This document shows positions 43,095 to 52,449 of a stretch of 64,000 bases of DNA, in pieces (the stretch's first letter is position 1; each line of letters starts with the position of its first letter). The stretch comes from Gammaproteobacteria bacterium HGW-Gammaproteobacteria-1. Its GTDB lineage: Bacteria > Pseudomonadota > Gammaproteobacteria > Thiohalomonadales > Thiohalomonadaceae. Made by a program: the position numbers and the translations under genes. Under the pieces are notes generated by a model. That model ran no database searches and was not told the origin of the DNA. It saw only the letters and a list, made by a program, of their open reading frames with translations. Where the stretch lies: positions 186,001-250,000 of the forward strand of contig PGZL01000008.1 in assembly GCA_002840095.1 (NCBI GenBank). The letters run 5' to 3'.

Positions 43095-43442
43095 ATGAAA
43101 AAATATATGGCAATTCTGTTCACGCTAATGTTTGTTTGTGTTGGCCAAGCATTTGGGTGCCAAACGTTCTGCGAAAATTGCACAATTACCCAAATAGAGC
43201 CACATGCTACAGGTAGTACCGTAATTGGTTTCAACAGTCACACCAATGAAAATCCTGACAACTGCGGGAATATTACGAAAGTGATAATTGATGTCGATGA
43301 CGCAGGATCGCAAGTATTGTTATCAAGTATGTTAAGTGCGTTTATGGCAGGTAAAGAATTTGCAGCTGTAAGAACGTGTGGATGTAAGGATGAGTGGGGA
43401 ACACTATGGCCCAAAGTAACTTGGGTGAGAATAGAGCCGTAA
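43095..43442 (+). CDS. Small exported protein, paralogue family member 1
   Basis: A 115-residue protein from ATG 43095. The signal peptide is MKKYMAILFTLMFVCVGQAFG. The mature part has NENPDNCGNITKVIIDVD, then LSSMLSAFMAGKEFAAVRTCGC and a final PKVTWVRI strand. This pattern (NPD-x-C, a helix 'LLSA-x-x-AGK', a Cys after a strand, then a terminal strand) is shared with the genes at 43547, 50731 and 51242. The layout recalls small OB-fold B subunits of AB5 toxins such as SubB. That comparison is a guess from pattern only. Confidence 0.65.
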   Translation: MKKYMAILFTLMFVCVGQAFGCQTFCENCTITQIEPHATGSTVIGFNSHTNENPDNCGNITKVIIDVDDAGSQVLLSSMLSAFMAGKEFAAVRTCGCKDEWGTLWPKVTWVRIEP

Positions 43443-43546
43443 TATAGTGACGTCATCTTCGTACGCCGATCTAACCATCGCTCTCACTCGATGCAAAAAA
43501 GATGCGAGGGTGAGATGAAATGTAATGTACAAAACAAGGAAACGTC

Positions 43547-43876
43547 ATGAGTCTACTAAAAGTACTAACATTATCTGTCGTCTTGTTTTACTCGGCATCT
43601 ATACACGCTGGTGACTATGTTGGAAAAGGAACGATAAGTGTGATGCAAAACGCCTATGGTGGCTGGATTCTAAAAACGAATGGCACAGCGAATAACCCAG
43701 ATGGATGTAGCAAAAATATTGTTATTTTAGAAGGTACGCATGATCAGTATAAAGAAGTCTATGGCCTCTTGTTGTCAGCCTATACTGCAGCCAAGAAGGT
43801 TAATATTTTTGTAGATGGATGTCATGCAAATGGGTATAAGAAGCTTTCCTTTGTGTACTCTGATTGGAATTACTGA
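43547..43876 (+). CDS. Small exported protein, paralogue family member 2
   Basis: A 109-residue protein starting MSLLKVLTLSVVLFYSASIHA (signal peptide), preceded by AAGGAAACGTC. It has NNPDGCSKNIVILEGTHDQY, then VYGLLLSAYTAAKKVNIFVDGCH and a terminal KKLSFVYSDW strand. The shared pattern places it with the genes at 43095, 50731 and 51242, and this copy shows it most clearly. Probably periplasmic or secreted, with one disulfide. Role unknown. Confidence 0.65.
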   Translation: MSLLKVLTLSVVLFYSASIHAGDYVGKGTISVMQNAYGGWILKTNGTANNPDGCSKNIVILEGTHDQYKEVYGLLLSAYTAAKKVNIFVDGCHANGYKKLSFVYSDWNY

Positions 43877-44473
43877 ACCGCATGTGACCATGATATTCAG
43901 CCGATGTCAGAGCGGCGCGACTGATGTGTGACGAACCCGCATTCGGACACGTGACGGGGAAAATTGGTCGAAGGGCAATGGACATTGATGATGATGCTAC
44001 ACAACATTCTGATGATTCACAGATTTGGATGGGAGTGGGCATAGATCGATAAAGATGCGCGCGCCAAGTGGCGTCGGAACTTGAACGGCATAGAATCATA
44101 AACACACAAGGAATGTTTCATTCATGCATCGGTTGACAATCCCCTCATTTTATTGGCGGTCGGCATCGCGGTCTTGCCAATTGGGTATTTCTCCAAGCTC
44201 GTTAGCTTCACTGACAGCGAACAAATATGTCCATACAGAGATTGTCAACAGTGGCGGTGCTGGTTGGGGAACAGCTGTGCACTCCATTTGCCTTGTCAAA
44301 TAGAAACGCCAAGCGCGGCAAGGTCGATAGATTGCCGGGAATTGGGCCTGGCTTGATATGAGTTAGGCGTATCCGAACCTATTACCCTAAGAAAAGGTAG
44401 CTTTGCTACTTGCAGCAACTGACGATCTTGCCCTAGGGCGACTCCTGGATATCAGGTACATGTTGGAACGAAA
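43877..44473. other. Long gap with no supported gene
   Basis: About 600 bases between a small exported-protein gene and the RHS gene. Short open frames are present on both strands, but have no ribosome sites or recognisable sequence. It may contain decayed cassette material. Confidence 0.4.
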
Positions 44474-47400
44474 ATGAAATATCTAAACATCGCAATGACG
44501 GCTGTTTTAGTACCCATGGTAGCGTTTAGTGCTGACAATGATATCGAACCTCCTCTGCTGCCAGGTGAGGGCGCGGTACAGGCACATGTTCGCTCGGATA
44601 GCCTAGAAGGCGAGAAGATTGATCTTCGAACAGGGAAGGTGGAACTGAGAAATATCGACATCACTGTGCCGGGTAATGGCGGGATGAACATTGTCGTTAG
44701 CAGAACATACCAAAAGAATCTTTTACCCAACTACGGTGTTCCACATTCACTGGGTAATTGGGAGTTGGAGCTGCCGCGAATTGTCGGCAACGTGGGTCAA
44801 GCGAATTACTGTCAAAATCCAGCGCCACCAAGGGTGTATGTTGATTATAAGCAGCTTGATGTCCAGGGGCTAGCGCTTGTCCGCGCTTGGGATTGGGAAG
44901 GCAGCTCGATTTGGGTCCATGCTATTGACACCCGTTACGGTTACCCAAGCGTGCCAGTAGATGAGCGCATATACAATTTTGATGATCGATGGGGGTCGCC
45001 ATACTACATATGGATACATGGCGAATACAAACCGCCCTCACAGTGGATTGACCGGCCAAACTTTGGTTTAACACTCAGTATTCCTGGCGAAGCGGAGAAG
45101 GACCTATTGAAGCCATCGGCCTCCAGCGTGGGGGCTGGTGCTTCGTATATCACGACGGACTATTGGAAGACCTCCTGTATAGCTAAGGATGGCGTGAGCG
45201 GTGCCGGGTTCTTGGTGACTTCGCCGGAAGGAGTTAAATTCACTTTCGACAAAAGCTATATCGCAGAGACGAGTTATCGTGAGTATTGGATGTGGAACCC
45301 GCGATTGCCTGTGGAGAAGGCCGAAAATCTTCGCAGGCTCCGGCACTACTATCCTTCGAAAGTGGAGGACATTCACCATAACACGCTGACATTCGAATAT
45401 GTTGCTGATGCAAATGGCGCCCTGCACGTGTCTAGGATATCGTCCAATGATGGTCGGAGGGTTGACTTCAGGTATAGGGCGCCCGCCATGGTTGGGACTA
45501 GTAAAAATGCGGTACTCCTGCTTGATGAAATTGAGGCCAACGGGCAGGTATGGAAGTACTCCTATGGGGCAAGCAGTGAGCTACAGAGAGTTGAGCGGCC
45601 AGATGGCGGCACATGGGAATATACTTACGAAGGGCCGGTCTACAATGAGAACCTACAGGTTGGCGTAAAGACGGTCAAATACCCTAGTGGTGGGCTCGTA
45701 ACATACGCATACCAAACGAAACCAGCCAATTATTTTGGAGGGACGTCTAAGGTTAATGATATACACGTGATTTCTACGCGAGATATCAGCGGGCCGAATG
45801 TCACCGCCGGAAGAACGCTGTACAGTTTCGACATGACTCCCTCGGGCCGCAATCGCACACGTGTGGCCAGCGCTGCGGGACTCAACGAGTATGAGTTCTC
45901 CCATGCCAACGATTGGCAATTGGGTAGTCTTATTGTTAGCCGGACATTCGATAGTGCGCAGGACCTTTCGCAGAGCTCAAATATTTCCGCCATCGACACC
46001 AGTTCGTTGAGCCTTTTGCAAGAAACGTCATACACGTGGGCTTCTCTTCCGCAGATTGGTGACAATGGTGTCAAAGATCGTCCTATAGCGAAGACCATCC
46101 CACGCGTTATCGCTTCATCCACCACAACACGGGATGGTACGTCATATACGACAAATTATTCGAATTTTGATGGCTATGGTCATCCGCAGCATGTGGTCGA
46201 GCAAGGGCAGGAAAGTAGGGTTCGCGATCTTAGTTGGTGGACTAATCCAACCAATTGGATTTTGCATAGGGAAAAAAATGAATCGATCGCAGGAGAAGGC
46301 GATATAACTCGTGAGTATGACGCGGCAACCGGCGATCTCATCGACGAGTATCATTTCGGCGTGCATTCGCATTACGACTATTACCCAACGGGTGATCTGA
46401 AGTCCAAAACCGATGCAAGAGGCAACAGTACTCACTATTACGATTATGTCAGGGGTGTGCCGCAACGGGAGGTAAATGCGCTTGGAGTTGCAATAGAACG
46501 CTCAGTTAACCCAACAGGTACGGTTTCTTGGGAAAAGGATGGGAGAGGCAATACAACGCGCTATATGTATGACGACCTTAACAGGGTAAGGCTAATTCAG
46601 TATCCGATTCACGACGAAGTGACTAGTTTATGGCCCACTCAGAATGCTCAGACAATTGTGCGTGGCAAGTCCAGTAAGACAATAGAATACGATGGGTTCA
46701 TGCGTCAGATAGCTATATCCGAGGCGGATGTGTCTAACCCGTCGACGCCACTACGGGCAACAACTAGGGGTTACGACAGTGTAGGTCGATTAATTTACCA
46801 GTCCTATCCTCAGCCGTCGCCGGGTGGCGGGATCACGTATAAATACGATGCACTTGATCGCGTGACAAAAGTATCCCCTGGCGACGGAAATGATACAACG
46901 GTCGAATACAAGTTGGGTAACGTGGCCAGCGTCACCAATGCGCGCCAATTCGTTACTACATATCATTTCCGTTCGTTCGGGGATCCTGGTAAACGTGAAC
47001 TGATTCGGGTGGAGGCGCCAGAACAGTCGGTAGTAGACATCGACCGAAATCTCATCGGTCAGATTAGAACGGTAACCAGAGGCGGAGTACAGCGGGCATA
47101 TGAATATACTCCAGAGCACTTTTTGTGGAAGGTAACCGAGCCGGAAACAGGGCTGACTGAATTTGGCCGGGACGAGGTCGGTAATATGATCAGCCGACAG
47201 GTGGGTAATTCAGCCGTTACATTGTTTACCTATGATGAGTTAAATCGTCTGAAAAGTGTCGACTATCCCGGAGACACTCCTGATGTCGCCCGGGATTATG
47301 ACGAAAACGGCAACGTCAAATACGTCGATACCGGGCTTACACGTTGGGACTATGTCTATGACGCGCGGAATAACCGTACCGCGGAAATTCTGACCGTTGG

Positions 47401-48868
47401 CGAGAACCGGTTTGCGGTGCGTTATGACTACGATGGCGAGGACTTTTTAAGTCTCACCAAATATCCAAGCGGATCCATCATCCGCTATCAGCCGGATGCT
47501 CTTGGTCGGCCTACGCAAGTGAGTCCCTACCTTTCCCATGTGGAATATTACGGAGATGGTCATCCAAAACGCCTGGTTTATGCCAACGGTACAGTGGTAA
47601 ATACGGCCCTTACTCCGCTCCTGAGGGTGGGCGGTATTAGCGACGACACCGGGAACATAATTGACTTGGATTATGACTATGATCCCGTTGGAAATGTGGC
47701 TGCCATAACTAACGGAATAGATTCCAACGCAACAGTTGCGATTGGATACGACGGCCTTGACCGTATTGCTTCTGCGACCGGATCTTGGGGGGCGGGCAAT
47801 GTTACGTACTATCCCAATAGTGACAACATTCGTTCAAAGTCGACAGGGGCCGGGCTCAACTATTCATACGAGGCGGGCACAAACAGGTTAAGTTCGATTA
47901 CCGGCGCCAGGAGTTACAGCTTCCTTTATGACGCCTACGGCAATGTGACCGACAATGGGACGACTACATTCGTCTACGATGATGCCGGTAATTTGCGTTC
48001 GTCCTCCGGATTCGGGGCTACCAACTATGTGTATGACGGGAATAATCGCCTGGTTAAGAAGGAGTGGTTTGGGGATACGTCCTACGAAATCAATACTACC
48101 GATGGCCGCCGACTTCTCGAGTACGCGCCGACACGAGATCAGTATGTTGAATATGCGTATCTTGGATCGCAGCCCATTGCAGCGCGCAAAATCACATCGG
48201 TCTCTACTATGGACAGCGACGGGGACGGATCTAGTGACGCCTATGAGTTGAGTCACGGGTTGGATCCTGTCGGGCTGGATGCCGACGGCGATGGCTTGTC
48301 TGATGCCGAAGAAGTGGCGCTTGGAACGGATCCGCTCATTGTAGATACTGATGGTGACGGCATAAGCGACAAGTATGAAGTGCTGGTAGGCATGAACCCC
48401 CTAAACGGAAGTGACGGGGCATCAGATAACGATGGCGATGGGATTAGCAACATAGAAGAATATCTGTTGGGGACGAACGCCAACAACGTAGATACCGATG
48501 GCGACGGCCTGAACGATGCTTTGGAAGTGACATTGCGCACCAATCCTTTGATTGCCGATACCGATGCCGACGGTATGTCCGATAAGTTTGAATACGTTTA
48601 CCATTTGGATCCGCTTGATGCGTCTGATGCGGGTTCCGATCTTGATTATGACGGGTTGAGCAACGTTGATGAATACAGGCATGGGGCGAATCCGTTGGTT
48701 GTGGATACAGACCTAGATGGCTTGGCTGATGGTGATGAGGTTGCGCTAGGAACAGATCCGGCAAATCAGGATACCGATGGTGACGGAATGCTGGACGGAG
48801 AAGATGATAATCCGATGCTAAATATCGCGGCTCTGATGGTAATCATCGATCAGCTGTTGTTGTACTGA
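44474..48868 (+). CDS. RHS/YD-repeat shell protein with C-terminal calcium-binding repeats
   Basis: A 1,464-residue exported protein with signal peptide (AMTAVLVPMVAFSAD). After an N-terminal region typical of secreted RHS proteins (DLRTGKVELRNIDITVPG, NIVVSRTYQKN), many YD repeats follow from about residue 570 to 1240 (YDYDGEDFLSLTKYPSG, YGYDGLDRIAS-type). These should build the RHS cocoon. At EYAYLGSQPIAARK, where RHS proteins normally continue with the core, it instead switches to six or more thrombospondin-type-3-like repeats (DSDGDGSSDAYELSHGLDP, DTDGDGISDKYE), ending in a hydrophobic tail ALMVIIDQLLLY. The core and toxin are in the next gene. Confidence 0.85.
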   Translation: MKYLNIAMTAVLVPMVAFSADNDIEPPLLPGEGAVQAHVRSDSLEGEKIDLRTGKVELRNIDITVPGNGGMNIVVSRTYQKNLLPNYGVPHSLGNWELELPRIVGNVGQANYCQNPAPPRVYVDYKQLDVQGLALVRAWDWEGSSIWVHAIDTRYGYPSVPVDERIYNFDDRWGSPYYIWIHGEYKPPSQWIDRPNFGLTLSIPGEAEKDLLKPSASSVGAGASYITTDYWKTSCIAKDGVSGAGFLVTSPEGVKFTFDKSYIAETSYREYWMWNPRLPVEKAENLRRLRHYYPSKVEDIHHNTLTFEYVADANGALHVSRISSNDGRRVDFRYRAPAMVGTSKNAVLLLDEIEANGQVWKYSYGASSELQRVERPDGGTWEYTYEGPVYNENLQVGVKTVKYPSGGLVTYAYQTKPANYFGGTSKVNDIHVISTRDISGPNVTAGRTLYSFDMTPSGRNRTRVASAAGLNEYEFSHANDWQLGSLIVSRTFDSAQDLSQSSNISAIDTSSLSLLQETSYTWASLPQIGDNGVKDRPIAKTIPRVIASSTTTRDGTSYTTNYSNFDGYGHPQHVVEQGQESRVRDLSWWTNPTNWILHREKNESIAGEGDITREYDAATGDLIDEYHFGVHSHYDYYPTGDLKSKTDARGNSTHYYDYVRGVPQREVNALGVAIERSVNPTGTVSWEKDGRGNTTRYMYDDLNRVRLIQYPIHDEVTSLWPTQNAQTIVRGKSSKTIEYDGFMRQIAISEADVSNPSTPLRATTRGYDSVGRLIYQSYPQPSPGGGITYKYDALDRVTKVSPGDGNDTTVEYKLGNVASVTNARQFVTTYHFRSFGDPGKRELIRVEAPEQSVVDIDRNLIGQIRTVTRGGVQRAYEYTPEHFLWKVTEPETGLTEFGRDEVGNMISRQVGNSAVTLFTYDELNRLKSVDYPGDTPDVARDYDENGNVKYVDTGLTRWDYVYDARNNRTAEILTVGENRFAVRYDYDGEDFLSLTKYPSGSIIRYQPDALGRPTQVSPYLSHVEYYGDGHPKRLVYANGTVVNTALTPLLRVGGISDDTGNIIDLDYDYDPVGNVAAITNGIDSNATVAIGYDGLDRIASATGSWGAGNVTYYPNSDNIRSKSTGAGLNYSYEAGTNRLSSITGARSYSFLYDAYGNVTDNGTTTFVYDDAGNLRSSSGFGATNYVYDGNNRLVKKEWFGDTSYEINTTDGRRLLEYAPTRDQYVEYAYLGSQPIAARKITSVSTMDSDGDGSSDAYELSHGLDPVGLDADGDGLSDAEEVALGTDPLIVDTDGDGISDKYEVLVGMNPLNGSDGASDNDGDGISNIEEYLLGTNANNVDTDGDGLNDALEVTLRTNPLIADTDADGMSDKFEYVYHLDPLDASDAGSDLDYDGLSNVDEYRHGANPLVVDTDLDGLADGDEVALGTDPANQDTDGDGMLDGEDDNPMLNIAALMVIIDQLLLY

Positions 48869-48889
48869 TATTGGATCCATACGGTGGGA

Positions 48890-49804
48890 ATGCCGATGAG
48901 TGCTATGCAAAGGATTATTGGTTTATTGATGTTGCTATGCTGCGCATCGTTTACGATGAGGCAGGCTCTTGCAGCAGAAGAGATAGTTTATTACCACGTC
49001 AATGCGCTGGGGTCACCTGTTGCCGCCACCGATCAGAGCGGGCAGGTGATGTGGAGGGAGGCTTATAGTCCTTTTGGCGAGCGCATTAAGTATGAGGACA
49101 ATGGTCAAAATAAGTTGTGGTTTACCGGTAAACCACATGATGAAACGACAGGTCTGACATACTTCGGGGCGCGTTGGTATGACCCGGTAGTGGGAAGGTT
49201 TATGGCTGTAGACCCTGTGTCATTTCGTGAGAACAGCATCTACAGCTTTAACCGTTATGCATACGCAAATAACAATCCTTATAAATATGTGGACCCTGAC
49301 GGTGAGGTCTCAATAGCGGTTGGCGCGGTAGTCGTCGTGGGCTTGTGGGTTGTGTCAGATATTGTTCTGCCTTCTCTGGGACCGCAGCCGGCTTTTGATA
49401 GTGGCGTCGTGGAGCGTGCCGGATTCCCTATTGATGCAGGAATCATTAAGGGAACCATCGGTGCAGCGCGTTTAGGAATTTCGCTGACTCGTGGATTGCG
49501 GGGCGTTCCAAAGGGAGCCGGGAGTTCGCCCCACATCAATCCTAGAGATGTAGCCAATAAGACTCCAGGGCAAATAGATGCACTCGCAAAAGAAAAAGGG
49601 CTGATTCCCAAAGGCCCCAATCCTCAAGCTGGCAAAGGTGCTTACGTTGACCCTGCGACAGGGAATCAGCGCGTCCTTTGTCATACCAATTGTGCAGACC
49701 CACATGCACACGTGAATAACCCACAAGGTCAGCGTCTGGATGTTAATGGCAATGCTGTTCCGCCAGAATCGCCAGCAGCTCATTTGCCCGTAGATTATCC
49801 GTGA
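48890..49804 (+). CDS. Separately exported RHS core with C-terminal toxin domain
   Basis: A protein of about 304 residues. Its own signal peptide (IIGLLMLLCCASFTMRQALAA) is followed by the RHS core: YYHVNALGSPVAATDQSGQV, SPFGERI, TGKPHDETTGLTYFGARWYDP and VDPDG. After a hydrophobic linker the variable C-terminus (INPRDVANKTPGQIDALAKE, GKGAYVDPATGNQRVLCHTN, DPHAHVNNPQGQRLD) looks like a polymorphic toxin tip, perhaps of the BECR RNase kind. That enzyme class is a guess. The immunity gene follows 11 bases later. GTG 48884 and ATGs at 48890, 48896 and 48905 are possible starts; GGTGGGA lies upstream. Confidence 0.8.
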   Translation: MPMSAMQRIIGLLMLLCCASFTMRQALAAEEIVYYHVNALGSPVAATDQSGQVMWREAYSPFGERIKYEDNGQNKLWFTGKPHDETTGLTYFGARWYDPVVGRFMAVDPVSFRENSIYSFNRYAYANNNPYKYVDPDGEVSIAVGAVVVVGLWVVSDIVLPSLGPQPAFDSGVVERAGFPIDAGIIKGTIGAARLGISLTRGLRGVPKGAGSSPHINPRDVANKTPGQIDALAKEKGLIPKGPNPQAGKGAYVDPATGNQRVLCHTNCADPHAHVNNPQGQRLDVNGNAVPPESPAAHLPVDYP

Positions 49805-49815
49805 GGTGACTGATC

Positions 49816-50097
49816 ATGATGCACGATTGGACGCTGCTGGCACTGGTGGTCGACTGGGTGAAAGGTATGGTTACGATTACATTTAGAAACAGCCAATCGC
49901 AGGAAGTTTTTTTAATGGCAGAAGGGTTGTCAGACTTAAGGGTGCCTAAACGCGAAGAATGGGGCGGAAGCGTTTCGGTCAATGAAGTGGAAGGACCGAA
50001 ACAACTCCAGAACGGAAACACGTACGTTTCCATAGAGATGCAGTCGGGTGACAAGGTTGAGTTGGAGGCTAAGTCTATTTCTTTGCCCGAAACATAA
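49816..50097 (+). CDS. Probable immunity protein for the RHS toxin
   Basis: A 93-residue protein starting at ATG 49816 (or 49819), eleven bases after the toxin gene, with GAGGTG upstream. It reads MHDWTLLALVVDWVKGMVTI, then SQEVFLMAEGLSDLRVPKREEWG and VSIEMQSGDKVELEAKSI. I recognise this small beta-rich family as a frequent neighbour of RHS and other polymorphic toxins, usually interpreted as immunity. No signal peptide, so it would act in the cytoplasm. Confidence 0.7.
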   Translation: MMHDWTLLALVVDWVKGMVTITFRNSQSQEVFLMAEGLSDLRVPKREEWGGSVSVNEVEGPKQLQNGNTYVSIEMQSGDKVELEAKSISLPET

Positions 50098-50103
50098 TTT
50101 GTT

Positions 50104-50370
50104 GTTCCAGAGGGGATAACTCGATCACTCGATGATCTTTCCAGTCTTCGCGGAGCAAAGTTGTTAGATATTGAGAAGATGGCGGATGCTAAGTACCTCG
50201 AGTCAGGATGGACAAGGGCGCCTCTGAAAGACCGCAATGGAATTCGATACTACGATGGGAAGGGAAATACCTTCCAGCTTAATAATGGCTACCCTTGCGG
50301 TAAGGATATGCATGGTGGACCGTACATTAAGACTACGCAGGGCAATCAGACAGTTCGAACGAGTAACGGG
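50104..50370 (+). pseudogene. Orphan RHS toxin tip fragment
   Basis: Directly after the immunity gene the frame VPEGITRSLDDLSSLRGAKL continues with LDIEKMADAKYLESGW and IRYYDGKGNTFQLNNGYP, then HGGPYIKTTQGNQTVR. It has no start or signal peptide, and the composition matches a polymorphic toxin C-terminus (GKGN-x-x-x-INKGYP type). Displaced tips downstream of an active toxin/immunity pair are characteristic of RHS loci. It is joined to a RAYT fragment at its 3' end and is not expected to be made. Confidence 0.65.
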
Positions 50371-50373
50371 GTC

Positions 50374-50558
50374 AGGTCTCAACTCCGGCTTGAATTCCAC
50401 GGTGCGCGCTGTACCACGTCATTTCCCGGGGCGATGGGCAGGAAGACATTTATCTGGACGATGACCATCGCGCAGCCAACGTGGCTGTCCTGAATGAGGT
50501 GGTAAAGCGACGCACGCCGAAGAGTGTTGGGGTAGATAGTCGCTGTCGTGTGTCGTGA
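50374..50558 (+). pseudogene. RAYT (REP-associated tyrosine transposase) N-terminal fragment, frameshifted
   Basis: The sequence encodes SQLRLEFHGAR (to 50411) and, after a one-base shift, YHVISRGDGQEDIYLDDDHR through VAVLNEVVKR to a TGA at 50556. Together they match the start of Y1/RAYT transposases (LRLEFPGALYHVTSRGD and so on). The catalytic HUH histidines and tyrosine would come later and are absent, so it is a dead remnant. REP-like palindromes in this window (8626, 53906) are what such enzymes mobilise. Confidence 0.75.
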
Positions 50559-50730
50559 AACATAAATCCCTTTTGAAAGGAAAATAATACTCAAAAGGGC
50601 ACGTAGCCGACGATAGTTAGGTGCGCTTTAGAGTGCACTCTGTGCACAGTTCGGATGTGCGTAGGCATAAATCGTTGCATAACGTACGATGTTGTAATTC
50701 TTTATATCTGACTTTGCGGGAGTGAGTTTC

Positions 50731-51129
50731 ATGGGGATGATTTTCCGAAGGATTGCTGTACTCATCGTTCTATGCTGGGCGCAAGGCGCGCTAGCCTATG
50801 TTGTCTGCGATAACGTTCCTGTCGAAGCGTTGCAATCGGCGGATGGTCCCGGGTTCCACAACTTTAGCGAAATAGGAGTTACTGGCGCTACCTTGTTTGT
50901 AGAGATTGGTCCTTCATTGTGCTCAAACAGCAGTGGCGAGCTCATGGCAAATCGGGTGTTTGCCGTACTGGATAATCTTGATTCGGCTGGAGAAAGAAAG
51001 AAAATCTGGATATCTATGCTAATGACTGCAAAAGTTTCCGGCCGGAAAATTCTTCTTCACGCCCACTCATTGGGGGTTAATGCGCGTAACTTTCAGGTGC
51101 TCTCTCCATACTATATTCAACTTAAGTAG
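50731..51129 (+). CDS. Small exported protein, paralogue family member 3
   Basis: A 132-residue protein. ATG 50731 has GGGAG upstream; signal peptide FRRIAVLIVLCWAQGALA. It is the most divergent of the four related proteins but keeps the internal Cys, the helix (ERKKIWISMLMTAKVSGRKI with LLHAHSLG) and a terminal strand (NFQVLSPYYIQL). It lies about 110 bases before the fourth member. Role unknown. Confidence 0.55.
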   Translation: MGMIFRRIAVLIVLCWAQGALAYVVCDNVPVEALQSADGPGFHNFSEIGVTGATLFVEIGPSLCSNSSGELMANRVFAVLDNLDSAGERKKIWISMLMTAKVSGRKILLHAHSLGVNARNFQVLSPYYIQLK

Positions 51130-51241
51130 ATTCCTATTTGCGTTGGGAGCAGGTGCCTGAAAGTTTATGTGTCCAATAGTTAGACGGATTCATGGAGTTG
51201 CGGTGGGCTATAATCGATTCATTGCGGTAAGGGGGGGTAAT

Positions 51242-51598
51242 ATGAAATTTATTATCATTACAGCATTGGTGTCTTTGTTTGGGGTAGGGGCTGCTCATGC
51301 GGATGGATGGTATTCCGATTCAACAATAGAGCAGCTGCAATACTCGCTGGGTGCTAATGGCGTTCACATTTTCTATTCGGGCGGTAATGGCAACGCCAAT
51401 CCTGATTCATGCGACGTTAATGGCATCTTTATTTTGCCTTATGCTACAAATGGTTCAGAGAGAGAGAAAGCCATGTTGACAGGGATTTCCATGGCGTTCA
51501 CCGCGGGAAAAAAAGTGGATATATTTCTCTTGGGGTGCATGGCTGGTATCGGCGGAAAAACCTACCCGAAAGTATACTATCTCAAAATAAAGAGATAG
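51242..51598 (+). CDS. Small exported protein, paralogue family member 4
   Basis: A 118-residue protein from ATG 51242 (GGGGGG upstream), with signal peptide MKFIIITALVSLFGVGAAHA. It has ANPDSCDVNGIFILPYAT, then AMLTGISMAFTAGKKVDIFLLGC and KTYPKVYYLKIKR, the clearest match in the family to the pattern at 43547. Two cysteines could form one disulfide. It follows the third member on the same strand. Confidence 0.65.
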   Translation: MKFIIITALVSLFGVGAAHADGWYSDSTIEQLQYSLGANGVHIFYSGGNGNANPDSCDVNGIFILPYATNGSEREKAMLTGISMAFTAGKKVDIFLLGCMAGIGGKTYPKVYYLKIKR

Positions 51599-51799
51599 TG
51601 GGTTGCCACCAACAAATGGGTAATGGGTTCAGGTTGAGGCACTCCTGATTTTTCGGACACGGAATAGTAGTCAGACAAATATCGCTTGTACATCGAAGTG
51701 ACGCAGCACGTGTAATCCCTCAAACGCAGACACACGCGCGCGGGCTCACCAACGCCTGTTCGGCAGCCAACAGCGACTCACCGGCCAAAAAACGCTGGG

Positions 51800-52111
51800 T
51801 TATGGAGTGGCTACGAAGAGGCTGTGCCGGCGACGAATGACCTCGGTCGTCCCCCAGGATTCCGCCTCATCCCGGTCGATATAGAGAACCACATGGTAGT
51901 GGTTGGACATCACCGAGTAGGCGCAGACGTCCACGGCGAAGACGTCGGCCAGTGCTTTCATCTTGTCCTGAATCCACTGTCTTCGATGTTCGAAGCTTTG
52001 GCCGGAGTGGTCGTCTTTGCCGCACAGGAAGGCGCGGCGGACGCAGCGGGAAACGCAGTGGTAGTAGGGGGTGGCTTCGAGCGAGACGAGAGTCTTCCTT
52101 GGCTTGGGCAT
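51800..52111 (-). pseudogene. RAYT-type Y1 transposase, truncated
   Basis: From ATG 52111 the frame reads MPKPRKTLVSLEATPYYHCV with SRCVRRAFLCG and the HUH motif NHYHVVLYID. About 100 residues remain where the family usually has 300 or more, and the C-terminal part with the catalytic tyrosine is missing. The first residues are typical of the long RAYT subfamily (HCVSRCVRRAFLCG), so it belongs to a different subgroup from the remnant at 50374. Confidence 0.75.
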
Positions 52112-52449
52112 GATATCGGTCCTTGATATCGGGGGTGACCAAGAGAGCTTGGCAGAGGTGAGTTTCGATGGCAAGCTTTAGGTGGGTGTCCAGATAGCCA
52201 TTTGAAGACAGCCAGTGGCTACGCACGAGACCCAGAGGGGTTAGGGAAATATTGCCTAACTGAAACGCAAGGTATCGCCATAAAGGCTGCGATTACCAGC
52301 GTTAATATGCTTTCATGGGCAGGACGTACGCCGGTGCCTGTACCTAGCTATCCCGTGATGTTAGGTCAGTACATCGCGTACATGTATATACTAGCAATGA
52401 TTTTGCATTTTGTTGCGATTAATGACGCTTTGGAGGACTGTAGGGTCTG

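Noticed and set aside
44153..44356. 67-residue frame in the gap before the RHS gene
   Set aside because: No ribosome site, Cys-rich random-looking sequence, no family resemblance.
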